Positions 56,372 to 64,000 of a stretch of 64,000 nucleotides of DNA are shown here, piece by piece. Every line of letters starts with the position of its first letter. Position 1 is the first letter of the stretch. The stretch is taken from positions 186,001 through 250,000 of the forward strand of contig LATX02000089.1 of NCBI GenBank assembly GCA_001466705.2, read 5' to 3'. The stretch comes from Moniliophthora roreri (Eukaryota; Basidiomycota; Agaricomycetes; Agaricales; Marasmiaceae). A model generated the notes under the pieces. It was given only the letters and a program-made list of their open reading frames with translations, made no database searches and had not been told where the DNA came from. The translations under genes and the position numbers were made by a program.

Positions 56372-58943
56372 TCATTCACCATTACCACGAGACAACTTGG
56401 CATTCCCACTCAGATTGACATCACCAACCCCCTTCAAGCCTTCCAAGTACCGGTGTGCTTTGCCCAACATCCAGATAGTAAATGAAAACTTGAAGTTGGG
56501 GTAGGCAATAGCGCAGTTCTTGTTAAACACACCCTCGATCGCTTCTTGCGCCCACGAGCCATCCTGTTTGTATGGTATTTTAGTAAACAAGAAAGCCTCC
56601 CCTTCTGGATACGAGTAGTAATACTTACAGGTAACTGTCGGCTCATTACGAGTTTTACAGCTTTTTCCAAAGGTTCAGCGTGAGGGTATCGACCATACAT
56701 CAACGCCATAGCCGCCCAAGACGTCTGCACGACTTGAGTGTTTTCATGATCGATCCATTGGATCTTCTCGCATGACTATGATAACAACAGCAGGTCACAT
56801 AAGTGTCAATAAAATCAAAACGGCTGATCAACGAACCTTGTAACTCTCACCCCAACCGCCATCTTCTCTTTGTTTGCTTACTAGGTAATCGCAAGCTTTT
56901 CGTACTGCAGGGCTATTGGAATAGTTTTCGCCGACAAGAGAAAGACTTTCAAGAGCAAACATGGTCGCGTAGGTGAAGCAGATTCCCCATGAACCGAGCC
57001 ACGCTCCCTCGGGTCTTTGCGCCGTGTGGAGGTAACCAATGGCTCCCTTGATGGTAGCGCTATTAGAGAGCACTATTCAGCACTAGAGAGGAGAAATTAA
57101 GCACTCTTGACTCACTCGATGTCTTTCGCACGGTAATGAGGATATTGTTTCCGATAGATGGCCAAGGCAGTAATGACAGACGTCGTACATTCGGGGTAGT
57201 AGTACCCAGTCATGATATCACCTATGGTTGACTATTGAGTGTGCGAGTCGAAGCAAAAGAGGTTGAGGAGTCCTCACCAAAGACCTCGGCCGCGTTCAGA
57301 ACTTCAATCCACTGCCCTACGCGGACCGGCTCGTAATCCGAGAATGCACCATTTGGATTCTGAAGGGATAGCATAGTATCAACAGCCCACTGCAGCCGTT
57401 CCTCAGATATTAGCTTTGGGGTACACCTATTCGGAGGTAGCATGAGACAAAATTCCAGAACCAAGTGAACGAGCGACTTACTCCAAGCTCTGAAGATATA
57501 AAGCCGCTTTACAAGCCTCAGCGGTACAATCTGTTACCGTATATCCCTGCTCCCTGGTACTGAATCCCCAAGCACCTTTGGTGCGATGCCTGTACGCCGT
57601 CTCGTAATGCCTAGGATTGTTCAACATCTGAGCCTGCTCTAGCCATTCGACAGCTTTATACAAGCCTGTTTGGTTCTCCTTCTCTTCAGCCAATCCCGTC
57701 TCTACCAAGGCCTGAGTAATGAACGATAAATCCCAGACTTGACTACCATTCGTCCCCGTCACCATCATACCCTGTGGACCCAACCACATAAAATCAGCAC
57801 GCTTGGCTTCATGACGCTTGAATGCCTCGCTCTCCCTGCCTTCATGAGCCACTCGAGCGACGAGATTGAACATTTTGGAAACAGGACCGATCGTCTGATA
57901 ACCAGTATTCTCGTCTTCCATAACGACGAGCCGATAAGCCTTCTTGATAGCTATTTTTCTCAGCGGTGGCATGGCGCAAAGCTCGTAAACACCGAGGATT
58001 TGGTTGAGTAGGTCGAATATGGCGGAATGAGGAGAGTACAGGTCTTCTGGGGCAACATTGTTTCTCTGTGCCGGCCAGTCGATGCTGTAAAAGTCTTGGG
58101 GGTATAGCTCTTCTCTAAGCGCGAGGATGAGGTCGTCTTCAGGTGCCTTGAAACGAATTCCATAGAGGTAGCTCATGGGTATGTAAACATTCCGGGTATG
58201 AATCCACCATCGGTGTGGGTGTATGGGTAACCAGTCGGGTAAAAGCCATAATTCGGGAGGTACGGGATTGTTGCCTTCCCAGTCGTAGACGTTGAGTAAT
58301 GAGAGCCAAAACTTCCCCCATGATGGGATCGCACAGGCACCACCCAGCTTGTGCAACGTTGCTCGAGCTCTTGTGCACACTGGATGATCAGGCTCGAGGC
58401 CTAGAAGACGAAGAGCAGTGTAGTTGAGAGCAGTGCCAAAGACGGTAGAGTGGCATTCAACGTGACTGAAAAACAGTTAGACGCGACAAATTTTTTTTTT
58501 TCATCAAACGGAGTTACGCACATTCCCCAGCCTCCATCGTCTGGATGAGCCCTATTCATTAAATACCGAATAATCTCCCGTCTCTCTTCGTCTTTGAACG
58601 CCATGCCCGAGATGTAGGAGCCAATTACGAAACCGGGGATAAGAAACATGGGTCCTCCATATTCGCCCGGCCAATGTCCATCGTGTGCTTGTAAGTTTTT
58701 GTAAAACTTGTATCCGTTCTCTGCAGCTTCCAATGCATTTCGTGCCGGAGGAAGTTTCGGAAGGTCTGTCGGAAGACCAAGCCAGTACTTGTCCACAGTC
58801 GTCTGAGGCCAGTTCTTGCATTCCTCGTCGGTCTTGAGATAATGCCAGGTGTGTCGACCACCCTCGCTCACCAGCAGCCTCCACCGCGAATAATCCGTGA
58901 AAGGCTCTGTGGGCGAGTCGGAAACTTGAATCCGGTTGTACAT
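56372..58943 (-). CDS. erg7: Lanosterol synthase (2,3-oxidosqualene cyclase)
   Basis: Seven exons on the minus strand (58943-58522, 58465-57482, 57426-57278, 57221-57116, 57059-56837, 56775-56629, 56563-56372) with GT-AG introns give 741 codons, i.e. 740 residues, the usual length for fungal lanosterol synthases. The enzyme cyclises 2,3-oxidosqualene to lanosterol in sterol synthesis at the ER membrane/lipid droplets. Visible hallmarks are [19 protein letters not shown] with the catalytic Asp of DCTAE, and many QW repeats such as [39 protein letters not shown] and [17 protein letters not shown]. All splice phases agree and no stop or missing core residue was seen. It appears to be the one core metabolic gene in the window. 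Confidence 0.95.
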
Positions 58944-60075
58944 TGACGATGGTGAAGGGAGCTAGAGTGATTTTCTGGCCCTGATGGTGACATTAATTAT
59001 GGATTCACATCAATCGTACGATTCACACATATGTATTTATGCCGCACCATAATTCTCATCGCACCATTTCACCACCAAAATCCGTATTCCAGACATTGTA
59101 TACCACGACTTTTACGGCTAGGCATATAAATTTCTGCGGCAAGAGAAGGAAAGAAAAGTTTCATTGAGCAAAGGGACTTACACAGGCGATCGCGACGTCG
59201 GGAAGCAAAGCAAAGTCCGGAATTCACACGTTCATGCAAAGTGACACAAATGCGACAGATTCCTTTTTACCATTCAAACCATATGGTTCATTGGCTATCT
59301 GTCGACGTCACGGAGGACATTCATAACGATCCCCAGTGCAACTGTCAACGTCACATTTCTGATCAAGTTTCGCATTCTTAGACCTCAGGCTAGGACTGTA
59401 CCTGTACATTCTATGGCCTACTCAGTGCACCCTCACGAATACGAGAACCGAAAGTCTACAGACTCGACCCAGAACCACTCGCATGGGTACTCATGTGGAT
59501 CCTAGATCGTTTCCGAGATGGCGAAGAGCTTTCCAAAAAGGATGATAGGCTTTGCGACGAACGGGCTGAGGCTGGATACGAGAGGATCGTCCTAAGCAGA
59601 AATCACTGCCGGGAACAACTCATCAGGAGACGGGTTACGTTTCCATAGCCATCGCCGGGAGCAGTTTGCCCGAGATGCTATTGGGTTTATTGGTCTCTTC
59701 TCGAGATCTTGTGATAAAGTGGTGTACTAGCGAGAAGGAATACTTCGTTAATGGACGGTCTATTAAGGAGCAGCTAGTCCGATTTCAGACGCCGGCATTC
59801 GTTAGAGAGGTTCTTGGTACAAATCTTGTGAGTACTCAAAGGAAATTCGTGCTTTGTACGAGGACCGTATAACGAAGGTGCAAGGGCAATCATGTATACT
59901 ATCGTGGTGTCTTTACAGCCTCTGGTTTTGGGAATAGATCTAAAGGCTAACACGGTGCCATTCCCAGTGCTCAACTTACCGAATTCACCACAGCACCGAT
60001 TCTCCATAATCTAGGGCCTCTGACGAAGAAACTTAGTACCGGTACCCGAGGCCTAGAATAATAAACGCACAGTAC
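58944..60075. other. Intergenic sequence upstream of erg7
   Basis: Contains the presumed erg7 promoter next to 58943. The small open frame at 59666-59872 is not supported by any motif. No repeat or gene is recognised. Confidence 0.5.
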
Positions 60076-60980
60076 TTAATCCGACGAGGCCCAAGTATTC
60101 AGCAAGCCGCCAGAATACACCCGTGGAAGGACATCTTCCAGCCACGAGAGCACATCTTCGTCCGTTGGCTTATGCGACTTGGGCTCCTCCGAGTCGGTGA
60201 TATATGAAATCTTATTAGACTGCTGAAGAGTCGGAGGAACTTGAAGATGGACGTCGAGTTCCAACGGAAGGAAATGCTCCTGAGCTCGATAGAAGCATGT
60301 CCAGTTCAAGCCACTCGGACATTGTCCGAATGCGTTCAATGGAGGTAATTTGATATAATTTTATGCCAGTGAAAGGGGCTCTTTCCGTTACGCAGGCCCA
60401 GCGTAGGAGTTCCAGCAATTCGAAGGAGGGCAAGTGCGGTCCGAAGAACGTGTGGAAGGGTATCCTTGGTCTTTGGATGAGGTGAACATGATACTCGTGA
60501 GCGATTTGAATTTGCTCAAAATGTTGGTCGATATGAGATGTGCTGTGCGTTGCATCAATGAGCGAGAAACGCTATTATAACAAGGCACTTACAGGCGAAG
60601 CCACTTTTATAGCGCGATTCGGGGAATCTGAGCAAAAGATATTTCCTGAAAAAAATCGATGTAGAGACACTGATGTTCGTCAAGGAGACGAGAGTTTCTG
60701 CTTCCGGTCCTCTCAAGCATCCGGGGTATACATGGTCACTAAACTTGACCTCCTTGACATATCGAGCGAGATGGGGCGATTCCTTGATATTTTGATTCCA
60801 TTGTGCGCATTTTCGTGGATTGAAGATGTAGATGCGAGTAAAGAGTCTGGCTTGCGTGGCGAGGGAGAGTGAGGCCAAGTCGCCTTCATAGTAGTCATGG
60901 AGTTGTTCGACGATGAGGTTGATGACTTCCGGTGAGAGTCTGGTCGGTTGGGAGTCGCAATGATGGCTCTATGTGTCACC
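60076..60980 (-). CDS. F-box-like protein
   Basis: Minus-strand coding around 60935-60600 reads LSPEVINLIVEQLHDYYEGD, then SLATQARLFTRIYIF and, further on, ESPHLARYVKEVKFSDH, the layout of Agaricomycete F-box proteins (N-terminal F-box, then a line on the first strand/helix repeats). Further coding at about 60530-60330 (HTFFGPHLPSFELLELLRWA) and a final segment ending GLLNTWASSD at 60076. Frames differ between the parts, so introns or a frameshift lie near 60550 and 60340. The start is unclear; a separate open frame covers 61093-60960. The F-box is inferred from pattern only; such proteins are substrate adaptors of SCF ubiquitin ligases. Confidence 0.5.
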
Positions 60981-61413
60981 TTTCGCGTTCGTGTTTGGAA
61001 TAGGTCTCCGGCGTTGAAAGACGCTGAAGATGTCTCTGGGTGGTCTAGTTCCTCCATGTAGCTACTCCAGCTTTTCGTTGCAATTGCTGCCATTTCTAGT
61101 ATGGATGAATGTATCAGTATACCTAATAATGCGCGGAAATGCAGCGCACTTGCTGGTACAGATGAAATTGGATGAAGGCAAGTTGGGTATTTTTCCGGCT
61201 CGCGTGAAAGTTGCAGCGCTTATATATGGGATCGTCATTCAAAGGATGTCGCGTTCTTTGTCGCTCAGCCTGAAATATAGCTGACACCGTACCCAATGTC
61301 CTGCTATTACAACCTATTCACACAATACTACACTGTACTAATACGGCCTATTGCCCTAATAACAAGAATAAAGTCGCTACATGCCCATAAATCAAGATGA
61401 ACAATACATGCAG
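60981..61413. other. Intergenic sequence
   Basis: Between the F-box-like gene and paralogue 3. The part from about 61290 resembles the 3' flanks of paralogues 1 and 2. No gene is supported. Confidence 0.45.
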
Positions 61414-63488
61414 CTAAATCCCGAACGCGCTGATCCCAGACCCCTCAAATGCTTCCCACCACGAGTTGCTGACTTTCTTTCCTTCTGATAATCATAATCG
61501 ATCAACGCGTGAATCAGAGTAGCTATACGAACTGACCTTGATCTTCCCTGACTTCCTTGGATTGACCCGAATCACTAAGAATCTCAAACTCTGGATAACG
61601 CATGTGTCGTGCCCAATCAGAGGTAGCGGGGTCGAAGCCTCGAGCCTTTTGCCAGTCTCGGAGGGTGGTGTAGACGTGGGTAGACCATGACTGCAGCATA
61701 ATAGATGTCTGTAAAATGGTTTCACGCACCTGTGAAGTGAGCACCGGGAGCCTCCACCTCTCACATTCCTCCTCCGACATTTGAGATTGACCGGTCTCAT
61801 CAAAGGACCAGAAATAGAAGTGTCCATCCATCCACGACATGAATTCTGATACTGACATGGGGAGGGGATGAAGGAAGAGGTAGATGGGTGTGGGTGGGGC
61901 TTCTTTGACGGGGTGTTCATCATTGTGGAGGGTGCGGGAAGCTGCGGGGCGTCGGGTGGACTGTATCTTCAGGTTAGGTGGCTTAACGACAACTGATGGG
62001 AGAAAGAAAAGGTCAGTTTTCGTAACATATCCAACGATGAAGGGAACGTACAAAACTTTTCCTTCCCTCCTGCAACCTCAACAGCATCAAAAGCGCGGGA
62101 GGATTGTGATAACCACCCTTTCCCGAACTTCCATGAATGATGCCATGCTTCAAGATGAAAATCACCCTCTACCAACTCAAAGCTATGGATCTCTGAGTCC
62201 AAATCAAACACAGGAACTACAAGATCACTCACCGTGTCAACCCATCATCCAGTACTGTTTCCTCCACTAGTCCCGTCCTGTTAGACTCCCACCACCCCCA
62301 TAACGGACCAGCTCCTCGCGGCCACCTCGCAACAGCCTTCATTGACGGTGAGTAGACGGTGTTGAACCGAAGCCCGCCTATGATGTTCATTGTGAGGTGA
62401 TTGAGTCGATTCCGCCAAAGGCCATGGAGATAGGGATGTGCCACTGAACTCCAGTCAGGATAGTTAGAATCTTTGGATTGGTGGTCTTCTGCCGTTGATG
62501 GAAACAGACCGTCGAGATAGGTCAACCTGTAACCCAAACATGCACACTGCAGAACGGTAGTATCCATACTCGACCCGAAATTGATGAAGAACCTGGAGCA
62601 AGTGTCGTCCTTCAACATCTAAACGGTGTTAGGGACAACGATAGACTCGACTGCATCCGACCAAAGACCCGGAGCAGAGGGGCCATCGGGCCCCATGAAA
62701 AGTACACCGCTAGTCGTGTTCATCCATAAATTATGCTGGCTGCATCTCATGTTAGTCTGGAAGAGCCAAACGGCGTTAGTTCAACAAGTTGAGACGGGAG
62801 TGCGGATCAGGACTGACCCTCAGATGCACAATGTAGACATCCATCCAGACTGACTCCTTGTTGAAAAAGTGCGCGCAGGGAATCAATTCTATAGGTACTG
62901 TCAGGATATGCCGTCGAGGGGTAGCATAAGGTAGTCGTACCGTCATGAAAGATCAACATCGGGATATCCGAGCGGTTGATGCCAAAGAGTTGAGCGGCAA
63001 GCGGATTTCTTCAAATCACTGTCAGTGATAACTCAGGTCCCGAGGACGATGTAGCGAAGCATACCTGCTCCGTGAAAACTTCTCAAACTCTTTCTCCCAA
63101 ATACATTCTGCATCTTCGCCCTCGTACATCACGACTGTGAACTTGGACTGCCGGTCGGGATATACCTGGACAGTGCATGTCGTTCTCCGGGCTTTGTGTT
63201 TGCCGGTCACCTTCCCATATTTCCATTCCCATTCCCAATCGGAGATCTCCTTGGAGTGTATCTCCTTCAGCACAATCATGTCTCCATGTATAACTTGTCG
63301 AAACTGCAAAACCAAATGTCAGTCCAACGAAGGATATTCGAAATAACCATCCCATTCACCTGGTCATACTTGGCGCGCTTTACCACAGCCTGACTGGCGT
63401 TAAGGTTGATATTGACTTGATTCCCTTGAACATGGTTGAAAGTGTTTTCACCCGTGAAGGCGGTGTGCGACGAATTGGTGAAACTCAT
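61414..63488 (-). pseudogene. Paralogue family of unknown function, member 3 (in-frame stop)
   Basis: Same exon layout as the genes at 48020 and 52983. It starts at 63488 (MSFTNSSHTAFTGENTFNHV), with DWEWEWKYGKVTGKHKARRT and VYPDRQSKFTVVMYEGED, and ends WWEAFEGSGISAFGI at 61414. In the large exon a TAG at 62618-62620 replaces the Asp codon of the conserved PNT(I/V)DMLKDD segment. The rest of the exon downstream is open (MLKDDTCSRFFINFGSSMDT). Unless an intron removes the stop, this copy is a pseudogene. Confidence 0.65.
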
Positions 63489-64000
63489 TTCCAGCGTTTT
63501 GCGGGTGAGCGAGATGGTGGTGGGAGCACGAATGCTACAGCATTTGGATATGGGATTGGCGCGCGTTTCCCTTGGAATTCTCTATAACTTGAGATTGCCG
63601 GGCGTCAATGGGCTTCTCGTCACTGCTCCGCTACGCTAACCAGTCGACATCGAGGTAATAAAATACGATATATTATGCAGGAGGTTGTACAGCTACTATG
63701 TAATGATACATCGATAGATTGCAACAAGCGACAACGATGCAGATGTAGTCAATGCTCTAAAGTGTGTGTGATGAGATATGAGAGGACCGTTATTACATGC
63801 CAACAAAAAAGAAGAGAGAGGGAAAAGAAAAAAAGAAGATAGAATACCACAAGGAAAGCAGACGACCTAAGCAAGAACCAAAGAGAACCATTGTTAATCA
63901 TTGCCATCTACCTGGATTCTCCCAAAACTCAACGCGTTTCTCATTGCCTCGACCGCGCCAAGATTGAAAGGAAGAAGGGGATTGACACCTGACAACTTTG
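63489..64000. other. Right-edge sequence, no gene seen
   Basis: The first 60 bases are the 5' flank of paralogue 3 and resemble the other two. The remainder has no convincing frame, including the purine-rich stretch at about 63805-63850. Confidence 0.5.

Noticed and set aside
59666..59872. Small gene upstream of erg7
   Set aside because: A 68-codon frame without motif or splice support; treated as chance.
1..64000. tRNA or rRNA genes
   Set aside because: No cloverleaf or rRNA-like sequence was recognised by eye; a tRNA/rRNA scan would be decisive.

Overview
The window looks like a gene-poor, transposon-rich piece of a basidiomycete genome, most likely an Agaricomycete. Genes have many short introns of about 45-60 bp. 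The oxidosqualene cyclase is of fungal type. There are chromodomain Ty3 elements, a T5orf172-type GIY-YIG gene, a DUF6698-like gene, a fragment resembling Agaricomycete transposon proteins, and an expanded family of short multi-exon proteins of a kind seen in Agaricomycetes. I cannot name the genus.

Left third (about 1.4-31.1 kb) is a nested transposon graveyard. A hypothetical gene (starts at 3.39 kb) is split by a hAT element (4625-9587) with 23-bp terminal inverted repeats and an 8-bp target duplication. Next to it lies a very long Ty1/copia element (9946-26947, target duplication AGTGA). Its 5' LTR was later split by a Ty3/gypsy chromovirus (10479-18112, target duplication CAATG). The copia reverse transcriptase carries a 134-bp MITE. 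Two MITEs beginning CATCAG lie at 28.2-31.1 kb; one of them interrupts an exon of a minus-strand gene. Nearly all differences between LTR pairs, and nearly all in-frame stops, are what loss of CpG by C-to-T change would produce (CGA to TGA in particular), so this block was probably CpG-methylated.

Middle (31.1-47.4 kb): an intact six-exon gene with a degenerate kinase-like domain, a dispersed repeat, then a 12.4-kb element (34998-47353) whose ends are of the same CATCAG family as the MITEs. It carries a GIY-YIG protein, the 3' end of a transposon-type gene, a gene with KOW-like segments and a DUF6698-like gene. Four single-N joins and near-identical tandem blocks show that its centre is not reliably assembled.

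Right third (47.4-64 kb) is more ordinary and keeps its CpGs. It holds three paralogous genes of unknown function on the minus strand (the third has an in-frame stop), a complete seven-exon lanosterol synthase gene (erg7), an F-box-like gene and a small hypothetical gene.
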